Positions 1-6,653 are shown, counted from the stretch's first letter. The stretch is 7,847 nucleotides of DNA from Candidatus Hydrothermarchaeota archaeon (GCA_015520145.1 WAQR01000018.1:1-7847), one strand, 5' to 3'. Notes: generated from the sequence alone by a model not told the origin. Numbers and translations are program-made.

Positions 1-1
1 G

Positions 2-43
2 AAGAAACCGAAAAAACAAAAGAAACAGAAGAAGGCAAAATAA
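2..43 (+). CDS. possible 3' end of an upstream gene (lysine-rich tail)
   Basis: Read in frame 2, bases 2-43 give a lysine-rich tail (KKPKKQKKQKKAK) ending in TAA one base before the ATG of the FtsZ-like gene, as expected for a tightly spaced upstream operon gene. The stretch is low in complexity. Frame 1 also reads as a plausible Glu/Lys/Thr-rich tail and stays open until a TGA near position 163, so it would overlap the next gene. Frame 3 is open into the next gene as well. The choice of frame is an inference, and no function can be assigned. Confidence 0.3.
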   Translation, partial: KKPKKQKKQKKAK

Positions 44-44
44 T

Positions 45-1376
45 ATGGACGAACACACGACACGGTGGAGCATTATTGCCTCTGGCGAAGGGGCAAACAG
101 GATCTCTTTCCAGTACTATGCAAAATTTCAAAACCCTGCAATCGAAGACAGGGTACTGCTCCTGAACACAACGACCGCAGACATAAAACCAGAGAAGACC
201 TTCGAGTATATCCTGGAAAAGAACCCGGACTTTAGAGAGACTTTCAATAAAATAAAAAGAGAGAGGGTATGCATATTTGGGAAATCGCCATCAGGCGCCG
301 GGAACAACTGGAAGGTGGGCGAAAACGAGGCAAGACAGGACTTTGATACGATCAGGCGCTACATAACAAATCTAAGGCTTAGCGGGAGAGATGTCATATT
401 CGGTATCACGACCCTCGGCGGTGGTACTGGTAACGGTTCTCTCCCCTACATCATCAACAGGATGAAGACTGAACGAGGTATAATACCGGGCGGAGAGAAC
501 AGTTTCATGGCATTAGGGATAATGCCCTATGATTTTGAAGCGCCGCAGAGATATTTCAATGCGGTATGTGGTCTGACAAGGCTTTTGAGATTCAATGGTA
601 CACAAAACGCAGACCTTGTCATACTGGTCGATAATTCACAAATCGAGAAGATGATTGATGTAAAAGAGCATGTAAAAGAGGAGAGGTTCTACAGGATAAA
701 TAAGGAGATAATAAAGGCAATTGATATGATGATAGCCCCTGGAGGGACAGATGCAAAAGCCACGATAGATGTTGCCGACTATTACCAGCTTCCAAGTAAT
801 ATAGGGGTCTACCATTTTACGCCCTGCATGAGCCTTGGAAACGACCCGGAGATATTCGAAATCGAGACCGCACTCGAAACCGCGATGAACAGGCCGATGG
901 CACCTTTAGACCCACATACGGCAACAATGGCATATATCATTGTGGTATCTCCTCAAAAATATGTAGAAAACGGCACGTTTTCACAAGAAGACCTTGAGAA
1001 CATCTCACGGGAATGGGCCGTAAAGAATATGGCAGGAACGCGGGGGGGAGTTCTAAGATACTCGAGTCTTGTCTCCTCAAAGGAACACGACACCCTGGAT
1101 ATTATGATCCTTTTAGGCGGGTTCAGTCTTGAAAAGGTTATCGAAAAAAGTCTTCAAAAATATTATGACTTTAAAGACAGCCTGAAGATGGAACAGGACG
1201 AAATCGAGTTACGGGATATGAAAAACCCGCAGATCAGGGTCAGGATCAATGCAAAGGATATAGATAGAATAGAGGCAGATATTAAGGGTTATATCAGGCT
1301 TACTGAAGACAGGATCAAAAAGACAAGAGAGGAAGAGATAGACATGGTAAAGAAGATGAAAGAGTGGGGGTTTTGA
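45..1376 (+). CDS. divergent FtsZ/tubulin-superfamily GTPase
   Basis: The 443-residue protein is predicted to be a cytoplasmic, polymer-forming GTPase of the FtsZ/tubulin/CetZ superfamily. The tubulin signature (T4 loop) is intact as GGGTGNGS at residues 125-132. Other elements match the Rossmann-like GTPase fold: a Gly-containing first loop (SGEGAN, about 13-18), a T3-like NTTTADI (41-47), a GAGNNWKVGENEA segment (84-96) resembling the FtsZ GAGGNPEVG region, and a strand NADLVILVDN (188-197). The T7 synergy loop is recognisable as TIDVAD (240-245). Both acidic residues are kept, but the usual leading Asn is Thr. The C-terminal ~75 residues are charged and helical, with no obvious FtsZ C-terminal anchor peptide. 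No strong ribosome binding site precedes the ATG. The gene converges on mgtE with 2 bases between stops. It is too divergent to call ftsZ1, ftsZ2 or cetZ. The superfamily call is strong; the cellular role is unknown. Confidence 0.8.
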   Translation: MDEHTTRWSIIASGEGANRISFQYYAKFQNPAIEDRVLLLNTTTADIKPEKTFEYILEKNPDFRETFNKIKRERVCIFGKSPSGAGNNWKVGENEARQDFDTIRRYITNLRLSGRDVIFGITTLGGGTGNGSLPYIINRMKTERGIIPGGENSFMALGIMPYDFEAPQRYFNAVCGLTRLLRFNGTQNADLVILVDNSQIEKMIDVKEHVKEERFYRINKEIIKAIDMMIAPGGTDAKATIDVADYYQLPSNIGVYHFTPCMSLGNDPEIFEIETALETAMNRPMAPLDPHTATMAYIIVVSPQKYVENGTFSQEDLENISREWAVKNMAGTRGGVLRYSSLVSSKEHDTLDIMILLGGFSLEKVIEKSLQKYYDFKDSLKMEQDEIELRDMKNPQIRVRINAKDIDRIEADIKGYIRLTEDRIKKTREEEIDMVKKMKEWGF

Positions 1377-1378
1377 CT

Positions 1379-2749
1379 TCAGCTTAGCTGTTCTACCATA
1401 ATCGTTGCAAGTGAAAAATAGATAAAAAGGCTTGTTATATCCTGGATTGTCGTTACAATAGGGCTTGAGGCTATTGCAGGATCGATCCCAAGGCGGTCAA
1501 ATATCTTTGGAATCGAAATCCCGATAATACATGCAAGGGTAATTGTCAAAAACATCGCAGCACCGACAACAAACCCCAGAACAGGCATACCCTTCCAGAG
1601 CTGGGCGGTTACTGCCACGCCCCCTCCTATCACAGCGCCCATTATAAAACCTATCTTCACCTCTCTTAAAAGATATTTTAAAGGATTTTTTATCTCTCCT
1701 GTTGCAAGTCCCCTGACAAATACCGTCGAAGACTGGATGCCTACGTTTCCGCCAAGACTCATTACAACAGGTATAAATATTGCAAGGAGTATAACTGACG
1801 AAAGAGTGCTCTCATATATCCCGATCACACTGCCGGCGACAAGCCCGCCTGCCATGGCAAATATCAGCCAGGGCAGCCTTGCTTTTACAACTGCAAGAGG
1901 AGACGCTTCGACCAGTTTATCGATAGCCTCACCAGTACCGGATAGATAGGATATATCTTCAAAGACCTCCTCTTCTATGACATCGATTATATCGTCTACA
2001 GTGATTATGCCTATCAATCTTCTGTTCTCTCCGACAACAGGTATAACCGTGAGGTCGTAATCTGCTGTAATCCTTGCAACTTTTTCCTGGTCCATCCCTG
2101 CAGGGACACTTATCACATCAGGATTCATGATATCTTTTAGTTTTGAGTCAAGGTCTGCGAGAAAGATGTCCCGAAGGGAGAGCACGCCCACGAGCTCCTG
2201 GTTTTCACCTACCACGTAAGTATAATATATTGTCTCAAAATCCCTGCCTTTTTTTCTGATATATTCCATAGCGTCTCTTACCGTTGTTTCAGCAGGCAGG
2301 GTCAGCGCCTCTGTGGTCATAAGCCCGCCTGCCGTATCTGATGGATGTCTTAAAAGCCTCTTTATTTCTTCTACCTCTTTTTTTGGGAAATATCTAAGTA
2401 TCCTGTTTCGTATTTCACGTGGGAGGGCGGAGAGGGTATCTACCATCTCGTCTGGCGGGAACTTTCTTAAAAGTCGTGACGCAGCCCTTGGGGTCAGGAG
2501 AGTCAGAAATTCGTGCTGACCTTCGTCAGATAATTCTGGAATAAGCTCTTTTAGGATTTCGTCTGGCAGGTTTGAGAGAAGTTCCCGCTGCTGGCTCTTG
2601 TCCAGTCCTTCTACGAACTCCAGGAGGTCGTGCGGATGGATGCGGGACGCCTTCTTGCCGAACTCCTGCCATCTTTTCTCTTCAACCAGCTTTTTGAGCT
2701 GCTCATTTAGTCCTTCTTTTTTTCTTTTTAAATTGGTAATCGTGTCCAC
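1379..2749 (-). CDS. mgtE: MgtE-family magnesium transporter with CBS domains
   Basis: This 456-residue inner-membrane Mg2+ channel has the complete MgtE layout. The N-terminal helical superhelix domain covers about residues 35-137. A CBS pair (about 142-262) begins after the SDTAGGLMTTEA junction typical of the family. A connecting plug helix follows (about 263-285), then a five-helix pore domain (about 290-455). The pore signature PVVMSLGGNVGIQ is at 327-339. The last helices carry DPAIASSPIVTTIQD (423-437), where Asp437 should correspond to the ion-selectivity aspartate of Thermus MgtE. In the family, Mg2+ bound between the N and CBS domains closes the pore, so control is mainly by the protein itself. 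The start is GTG preceded by TGTGAG; no in-frame ATG lies nearby. The gene is divergent from the sensor kinase and tail-to-tail with the FtsZ-like gene. Length and motifs are normal. Confidence 0.95.
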   Translation of the reverse strand: MDTITNLKRKKEGLNEQLKKLVEEKRWQEFGKKASRIHPHDLLEFVEGLDKSQQRELLSNLPDEILKELIPELSDEGQHEFLTLLTPRAASRLLRKFPPDEMVDTLSALPREIRNRILRYFPKKEVEEIKRLLRHPSDTAGGLMTTEALTLPAETTVRDAMEYIRKKGRDFETIYYTYVVGENQELVGVLSLRDIFLADLDSKLKDIMNPDVISVPAGMDQEKVARITADYDLTVIPVVGENRRLIGIITVDDIIDVIEEEVFEDISYLSGTGEAIDKLVEASPLAVVKARLPWLIFAMAGGLVAGSVIGIYESTLSSVILLAIFIPVVMSLGGNVGIQSSTVFVRGLATGEIKNPLKYLLREVKIGFIMGAVIGGGVAVTAQLWKGMPVLGFVVGAAMFLTITLACIIGISIPKIFDRLGIDPAIASSPIVTTIQDITSLFIYFSLATIMVEQLS

Positions 2750-2755
2750 CTCACA

Positions 2756-2773
2756 TACAGGGAGTACAGGGAG
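2756..2773. repeat. 9-bp perfect tandem duplication
   Basis: TACAGGGAG occurs twice back to back, followed by a degraded third copy (TGCAGTCAG). It lies 7 bases upstream of the mgtE start codon, inside the likely mgtE leader. Confidence 0.9.
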
Positions 2774-2809
2774 TGCAGTCAGGGAATTATGTAATATGAC
2801 TTATGAATG

Positions 2810-2827
2810 ACTACATTAACTACATTA
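2810..2827. repeat. 9-bp perfect tandem duplication
   Basis: ACTACATTA occurs twice back to back in the mgtE/kinase intergenic region. Confidence 0.9.
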
Positions 2828-2875
2828 TTGACTGCTGATAGAGGATTGTCGAGCTGATATTAATATGTTTTGAAC

Positions 2876-2977
2876 AGGGGGGACCGTCCAATTAACCCTT
2901 TTATTTAAAAATCTTTTGTATAGTCTGCAAAAGAGGGACTGTCCAATTAAAATGGGGTTTTGGAGGTATTAATTGGA
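2876..2977. repeat. pair of 20-bp GGAC-N-GTCC direct repeats with an inverted copy
   Basis: The 20-mers at 2876-2895 and 2931-2950 match at 17 of 20 bases. Each contains the interrupted palindrome GGAC(C/T)GTCC followed by AATTAA. The second copy's TCCAATTAA (2942-2950) is matched by an inverted TTAATTGGA at 2969-2977, giving a 9-bp stem with an 18-base loop. This could be a remnant of a small non-autonomous mobile element, a dispersed genomic repeat or a regulator-binding region; the sequence alone does not decide. Confidence 0.6.
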
Positions 2978-3005
2978 TGGCCTCCTTATTGTTGAACCAT
3001 AATTC

Positions 3006-3020
3006 AAAAAAAATATATAG
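3006..3020 (+). promoter_or_regulatory. candidate TATA box for the sensor kinase
   Basis: An A-run leading into AATATATAG resembles an archaeal BRE/TATA element, with purines upstream of an 8-bp A/T core. If used on the + strand, transcription would begin near 3040-3045, leaving a leader of about 175 bases that contains the 3106-3185 repeats. The core is close to symmetric, so use toward mgtE is also possible. This is a pattern match only. Confidence 0.3.
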
Positions 3021-3089
3021 GATAGATGCAACAATAATATTTAGTTACCCATTACAATGTTGCAGTGGGTCGGCTAAGATCCGGGGGAG

Positions 3090-3107
3090 TACACGGAATA
3101 CACGGAA
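3090..3107. repeat. 9-bp perfect tandem duplication
   Basis: TACACGGAA occurs twice back to back, directly before the first copy of the 21-bp repeat that starts at 3106. Confidence 0.9.
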
Positions 3108-3185
3108 GTATTCCTGGCTTTTAGCCATTGGGTTCGTCTAAAAGCCAAGATGAGCCGCAATCGTAAGTATCCTTGGCTTTTAGCC
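3106..3185. repeat. 21-bp direct repeats with an internal inverted copy
   Basis: Copies at 3106-3126 and 3165-3185 match at 19 of 21 bases and share GGCTTTTAGCC. Between them, CTAAAAGCCAAG (3138-3149) is the exact complement of 3172-3183 (12 bp, 22-base loop). It also complements 3116-3124 (9 bp, 13-base loop). The two hairpins share the middle arm, so only one can form at a time. The block lies 36 bases upstream of the inferred kinase start and would be in its leader RNA. Confidence 0.7.
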
Positions 3186-3206
3186 TCACTTGGAGGGTCA
3201 TGTAAA

Positions 3207-3214
3207 GGGAGGAG
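3207..3214 (+). promoter_or_regulatory. strong ribosome binding site before a non-AUG start
   Basis: GGGAGGAG is a near-ideal archaeal Shine-Dalgarno sequence. The in-frame codon at the expected spacing (8 bases after GGAGG) is ATA at 3221. No ATG, GTG or TTG lies in the kinase frame between the TAA at 3203 and the ATG at 3320. This site supports an initiation point about 100 bases upstream of the first ATG. Confidence 0.55.
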
Positions 3215-3220
3215 ATAAAA

Positions 3221-4678
3221 ATAGAACTGAACCTAAGCGAGAAGATATTAAACAGTGTCCCCTTTGAGATTCTCCTTTTAGACAGGGACTACAGGATACT
3301 CAAGGTCAACAGGAAGGTCATGGACAATTTCGGTCTTACAAAAAATGAGATTATCGGCAACAGGTGTTACACGCTGTTTCAGAACCTCAAAAAGCCCTGC
3401 TCATCTTTTGGTGATTACTGCCCAATAGATGAGACAATAAAGACCTGTGCCCCTTCAACCAAGTCCAGCCTGCTCTATGAGACGCATGACAGAAAAAAGT
3501 TTATCGAAACCAGTGCACATCCCATAAAAACCGGAGATGACAGCAGGGCTACAGAATTTGTGGTTATAACAAAGGAGATTACTGAAAAGAAGACATCCAA
3601 CGAGCTAGGTGATACAATAGTCCAGTTAATGAACGAAAGCCTGATAATCGAAGACGACAGCGGATGTATCTCGTACATCAACCCCAAGGCCGAAAAGATG
3701 CTTGGATACAAAAAAGAAGAGCTTCTTGGCGAACACTGGATGAAGATCGTCTCACCCACCCATCAAGAAAAGATAAAAAGGAAACAGGATAATGACGGAT
3801 TAATGACCTATGAAGCGGTTCTAATGTCAAAAAAGGGAAAAGAGATCCCTGTAATTATAAACAGCACCCTGCTATTTGAAGGCAAAACCTTTACAGGTGT
3901 CATCTCCGTAATCACAGACATCTCAAAGATAAAAAAATCAAAAGAAAAATTGAAAAGGGCTTATGAGAAGCTCAAAACCCTTGACAGGATGAAGTCCGAT
4001 ATCATCTCCAACGTGTCACACGAATTACTCACCCCACTGACAATTTTTAAAGGAGTAACTGATCTGGTGTATGAGGAAGATGACCTTGAGGAGAGGGCAA
4101 AACTTTTAAACATCGGCAGACGTGCTATTGACAGGCAGTTCAGGGTAATCAGAGATCTGACCGAAGTGGCAAATATTAATAAAAACAAAAGCCTCCGTAA
4201 ACTGGAGTTCCTGCCTTTAGACCTGGGTGAAATCGTCAGGAACGCAGTCGATGAGAATATATATTTTGCCTTAAAAAAAGATGTAAATGTGGAGGTCTCT
4301 ATTCCAAAAACCATCCCGAAAGTACTGGCAGACCCTTCCTCACTGACCCACGCGATATCCAATATAATAAACAACGCGATAAAATTTAACAGAGATGGCG
4401 GGAAGGTATCTGTTTTTGCAAGATATCATAGCGGGATTGTAGAGGTAAGCGTCCTGGATACAGGTATCGGGATTGCCGGAAAATATCTTGATAAGATCTT
4501 CGATAAATTATATCAGATCGATGCCACCACAACGAGACCATACGAAGGGACAGGGATGGGGCTTGTGGTTGCAAAAGAGATCATCAGCCTCCATGGCAGC
4601 AATATCAGGGTTAAAAGTGAGCCAAAAAAGGGCAGCTCATTCACATTTACATTAAAGGCTGCGACAGGGGACAACTGA
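3221..4678 (+). CDS. two-PAS soluble sensor histidine kinase, start codon uncertain (ATA?)
   Basis: This is a cytoplasmic sensor kinase with no membrane helices. Taken from ATA 3221 it has 485 residues; from the first ATG (3320) it has 452. The upstream 33 residues (LSEKILNSVPFEILLLDRDY...) are a typical start of a PAS domain that continues into NFGLTKNEIIGNRCYTLF, so a start at 3320 would cut the domain. In 3320 numbering, a second PAS covers about 96-203, with NPKAEKMLGYKKEELLG at 121-137. A helical linker follows (about 204-228), then the H-box SHELLTP with His234, where the usual Arg is Leu. The ATPase domain has an N-box INNAIKF (350-356), G1 DTGIGIAG (380-387), an F-box IFDKLYQ and G2 GTGMGL (410-415). 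The first PAS has clustered cysteines (C17, C27, C34, C43). No response regulator lies nearby. The start may instead be damaged by a nonsense codon (ATG TAA at 3200). Confidence 0.85.
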   Translation: MELNLSEKILNSVPFEILLLDRDYRILKVNRKVMDNFGLTKNEIIGNRCYTLFQNLKKPCSSFGDYCPIDETIKTCAPSTKSSLLYETHDRKKFIETSAHPIKTGDDSRATEFVVITKEITEKKTSNELGDTIVQLMNESLIIEDDSGCISYINPKAEKMLGYKKEELLGEHWMKIVSPTHQEKIKRKQDNDGLMTYEAVLMSKKGKEIPVIINSTLLFEGKTFTGVISVITDISKIKKSKEKLKRAYEKLKTLDRMKSDIISNVSHELLTPLTIFKGVTDLVYEEDDLEERAKLLNIGRRAIDRQFRVIRDLTEVANINKNKSLRKLEFLPLDLGEIVRNAVDENIYFALKKDVNVEVSIPKTIPKVLADPSSLTHAISNIINNAIKFNRDGGKVSVFARYHSGIVEVSVLDTGIGIAGKYLDKIFDKLYQIDATTTRPYEGTGMGLVVAKEIISLHGSNIRVKSEPKKGSSFTFTLKAATGDN

Positions 4679-4709
4679 GTCCATGTTGACCGTCAGTCAA
4701 TATTTCTGC

Positions 4710-4735
4710 AAAGGTAATCTAAAAAGGTAATCTAA
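4710..4735. repeat. 13-bp perfect tandem duplication
   Basis: AAAGGTAATCTAA occurs twice back to back in the 95-base gap between the kinase and cmk, about 40 bases upstream of the cmk ATG. It probably falls in or next to the cmk promoter. Confidence 0.9.
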
Positions 4736-4773
4736 ATAAGATTATCCATGTTAGATGACGTTACCCATTAAAA

Positions 4774-5334
4774 ATGATAATCACTATTGGTGGAGCTGTC
4801 GGCAGCGGTAAAACAACTGTTGCAAAGGCCCTTGCAAAGAGATTCGGTCTAAGGCACATTTCTGCAGGAGAGGTCTTCAGGGAGATGGCAAAAGAGAAGG
4901 GCATGACACTCCAGGAATTCTCGAAATATGCTGAAAATAATCATGAAATCGATAAAGAGCTTGACAGACGGCAGATAGAACTTGCACGGCAGGGAAACGC
5001 TGTTATTGACGGACGGCTGACTGGCTGGCTTATTGATGCAGATGTAAAGATCTGGCTGACAGCACCGCTGGAAGTCAGGGCAAAACGGGTTGAGAAACGA
5101 GAGAATAAATCATTTCAAACAGCTTTAGAAGAGACAAGGGATAGAGAGGAAAGTGAGGCAAAAAGATATAAAGAGATATATAATATCGAAATATCTGACA
5201 TGTCGCCCTACGACATCGTACTCAATACACAGTTATGGAACGCTGAAAGTGTCATTGAGATAATCGAGAAGATGATTTCTTCTCTTCAGGAATCCTACAT
5301 GAAATCCAGAGGGAACCCAAAAGCAGCTGAATGA
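4774..5334 (+). CDS. cmk: archaeal cytidylate kinase
   Basis: This 186-residue cytoplasmic P-loop kinase phosphorylates CMP/dCMP using ATP in pyrimidine nucleotide metabolism. The Walker A motif GGAVGSGKTT is at residues 6-15. The NMP-binding part includes ISAGEVFREMA (29-39) and VIDGRLTGW (77-85). A charged lid segment TRDREESEAKRYKEIYNI (121-138) and the closing YDIVLNT (146-152) match the short archaeal form of the family. Adenylate kinase is the main alternative for archaeal P-loop NMP kinases, but the DGRLTGW motif and placement next to rpl14e and cbf5 favour CMP kinase. In many archaea this gene sits in the secY-adk region; here its upstream neighbour is a sensor kinase, so that link is broken. 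No Shine-Dalgarno precedes the ATG, so a leaderless or near-leaderless transcript is likely. Confidence 0.92.
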   Translation: MIITIGGAVGSGKTTVAKALAKRFGLRHISAGEVFREMAKEKGMTLQEFSKYAENNHEIDKELDRRQIELARQGNAVIDGRLTGWLIDADVKIWLTAPLEVRAKRVEKRENKSFQTALEETRDREESEAKRYKEIYNIEISDMSPYDIVLNTQLWNAESVIEIIEKMISSLQESYMKSRGNPKAAE

Positions 5335-5344
5335 AGGAATGAAG
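5329..5344. repeat. 8-bp perfect tandem duplication across the cmk stop
   Basis: GAATGAAG occurs twice back to back, with a degraded third copy GACTAAAG after it. The first copy contains the cmk TGA stop. The block spans the short cmk-rpl14e spacer just before the rpl14e ribosome binding site. Confidence 0.85.
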
Positions 5345-5365
5345 GACTAAAGGAGAGTGAAGAAG

Positions 5366-5602
5366 ATGGAGATAGGAACTGTATGTGTAAAATTTGCAGG
5401 TAGAGAGGCGGGTCGAAAATGTGTAATTGTGGATATAATTGATAAAAATTTTGTCGTGATAGACTCTCCAAACGTAAAGAGGAGACGGTGCAATCTGCGC
5501 CACCTTGAGCCGACTGATAAAAAGATCAAGATAAAAAAAGGTGCAAGCAGCGAGGAAATAAAAAAGGCCATTGAAAAGGAAAACATCTCGCTAGAGGCTT
5601 AA
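5366..5602 (+). CDS. rpl14e: 50S ribosomal protein L14e (eL14)
   Basis: This 78-residue large-subunit protein has a small KOW-type fold that binds rRNA. It matches the archaeal L14e pattern along its whole length: MEIGTVCVKFAGREAGRKCV (1-20), VDIIDKNFVVID (22-33), then VKRRRCNLRHLEPTDKK (37-53), and a short helical acidic/basic tail. The length is close to the roughly 80 residues usual in archaea. I chose ATG 5366 because AGGAGAGTGA (5351-5360) gives a well-spaced ribosome binding site. A GTG at 5357 would add MKK but overlaps that site. The gene lies 31 bases after cmk and 1 base before cbf5, the conserved archaeal order, so the three are probably co-transcribed. Confidence 0.95.
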   Translation: MEIGTVCVKFAGREAGRKCVIVDIIDKNFVVIDSPNVKRRRCNLRHLEPTDKKIKIKKGASSEEIKKAIEKENISLEA

Positions 5603-5603
5603 G

Positions 5604-6653
5604 ATGCCCTCGAACCTGATAACGAAACGCATATCCAGAACAGACCCGAGATTTGGCAAACGCCCTGAGGACCGGACAGTCGAAGAACTTCTGGAGTACG
5701 GGGTCATCAATCTGGACAAACCCTCAGGTCCGACTTCTCATGAAGTTGTCTCGTGGATAAAAAAGATATTGAACATAAAAAAGGCAGGACACGGCGGTAC
5801 ACTTGACCCGAGAGTAACAGGAGTCCTCCCGGTTTCGCTTGGTGAGTCCACCAAGATTATCCAGGCATTCTCTCCTCCAGTAAAGGAGTATATATGTCTG
5901 ATGAGGCTTCATGAAAAAACGAACACTGCAAAGATCAGAGGGGTCTTTGAAGAGTTTAAAGGCGAGATCTACCAGAAGCCGCCTGTAAAATCGGCTGTCA
6001 AAAGACAGCTTCGAACAAAGAGGATATCCTGTCTCCACATCCTGGAAATTCAGGAGAGAGATGTCCTTTTCAAAGTAGAATGTGAGGCAGGGACATATAT
6101 AAGAAAACTCTGCCACGACCTGGGTGAGGTGATTGGATGCGGCGCCCACATGGCCGAGCTTAGAAGGACGAGGAGCGGCATATTCACAGAGGAGAACCTT
6201 GTAACACTGCACGATGTTATTGATGCCTACCGCTTCTTTAAGGAAGAGGGGAAGGAGATATTAAAGGAGATTATAATACCTGTCGAGAATATTATCCCTC
6301 ATTTACCGAGGGTTGTGGTCAGGGACAGTGCAGTGGATGCAATTTGCCATGGGGCAGAACTTGCGGTTCCAGGGATTTGTAAGGTCGACCCTGAGATAAG
6401 AGAGAACGATACCATTGCGATTCTCACGTTAAAAAACGAGCTGGTCGCAGTAGGAAGGGCTTTGATGGATGCCAGGACTATCCTGATACACGATTCCGGG
6501 ATAGCGGCCAGATCAGTTAGAGTGATTATGAAGCCAGGGACATATCCGAAGATGTGGAGGCCAAGGGCTGTGAAAACTGAAGAGAAAACTGAAGATGACG
6601 CCAATCCTGGCTTTTCGCCGGGTGGGAAAGGACATGAAGAAGGACATGAATGA
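5604..6653 (+). CDS. cbf5: Cbf5, H/ACA RNP pseudouridine synthase (archaeal TruB/dyskerin)
   Basis: This 349-residue enzyme is the catalytic subunit of the archaeal H/ACA ribonucleoprotein. With Nop10, Gar1 and L7Ae it converts guide-selected uridines of rRNA to pseudouridine; the family can also act guide-independently on tRNA U55. The catalytic motif GHGGTLDPRVTGVLPV spans 62-77 with Asp68 as the nucleophile. Further family blocks are INLDKPSGPTSHEV (35-48), PPVKSAVKRQLRTKRI (about 126-141), and CEAGTYIRKLCHDLGE. A PUA RNA-binding domain occupies about 254-343 and ends in GTYPKMW. After it comes a charged tail containing a perfect 12-bp DNA duplication (KTEEKTED) and a second near-perfect one (GHEEGHE). 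The ATG is 1 base after the rpl14e stop. The 3' end overlaps the methyltransferase start by 20 bases. Confidence 0.96.
   Translation: MPSNLITKRISRTDPRFGKRPEDRTVEELLEYGVINLDKPSGPTSHEVVSWIKKILNIKKAGHGGTLDPRVTGVLPVSLGESTKIIQAFSPPVKEYICLMRLHEKTNTAKIRGVFEEFKGEIYQKPPVKSAVKRQLRTKRISCLHILEIQERDVLFKVECEAGTYIRKLCHDLGEVIGCGAHMAELRRTRSGIFTEENLVTLHDVIDAYRFFKEEGKEILKEIIIPVENIIPHLPRVVVRDSAVDAICHGAELAVPGICKVDPEIRENDTIAILTLKNELVAVGRALMDARTILIHDSGIAARSVRVIMKPGTYPKMWRPRAVKTEEKTEDDANPGFSPGGKGHEEGHE
6572..6595. repeat. 12-bp perfect tandem duplication in the cbf5 tail
   Basis: GAAAACTGAAGA occurs twice back to back, in frame with cbf5, encoding the repeated KTE(E/D) in its unstructured C-terminal tail. Being a multiple of three, it adds four residues without changing the frame. 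Confidence 0.9.
6628..6651. repeat. 12-bp near-perfect tandem duplication duplicating a start codon
   Basis: AAGGACATGAAG is followed directly by AAGGACATGAAT (11 of 12 identical). It gives cbf5 the GHEEGHE ending. In the other frame it gives the methyltransferase two in-frame ATG codons (6634 and 6646), each with an AAGGAC just upstream. Confidence 0.85.

Larger units (their letters stand above)
2750..3220. other. 471-base divergent intergenic region rich in short repeats
   Basis: The space between the divergent mgtE and sensor-kinase genes holds no convincing gene. It contains three perfect 9-bp tandem duplications (2756-2773, 2810-2827, 3090-3107). It also has two imperfect 20-bp copies with a GGAC(C/T)GTCCAATTAA core (2876-2895, 2931-2950), an inverted match to the second at 2969-2977, an A/T-rich TATA-like stretch (3006-3020), and two 21-bp direct copies with an inverted copy between them (3106-3185). 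A 7-bp inverted pair (TGCAACA at 3027-3033 and TGTTGCA at 3058-3064) flanks a 24-base loop. The promoters of both flanking genes must lie here, but neither can be pinned down with confidence. Confidence 0.7.

Noticed and set aside
1737..2810. Plus-strand frames opposite mgtE as genes
   Set aside because: They are short, serine-rich antisense shadows of a clear full-length mgtE with no ribosome binding sites or recognisable domains.
2756..3185. CRISPR array
   Set aside because: The repeats are short, different from one another, two-copy, and have no regular spacers or nearby cas genes.
2750..3220. Magnesium riboswitch (M-box) upstream of mgtE
   Set aside because: No M-box-like conserved structure is visible, the class is bacterial, and MgtE gates itself through its cytosolic domains.
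3043..4770. GTTACCCATTA shared by 3042-3052 and 4760-4770 as a common promoter motif
   Set aside because: The two copies sit at different distances from their genes, and one 11-mer match among these intergenic bases is only mildly unlikely.
5357..5365. GTG start for L14e adding MKK
   Set aside because: The GTG is part of the likely ribosome binding site for ATG 5366, and the family starts close to the (I/A)E(V/I)G block.
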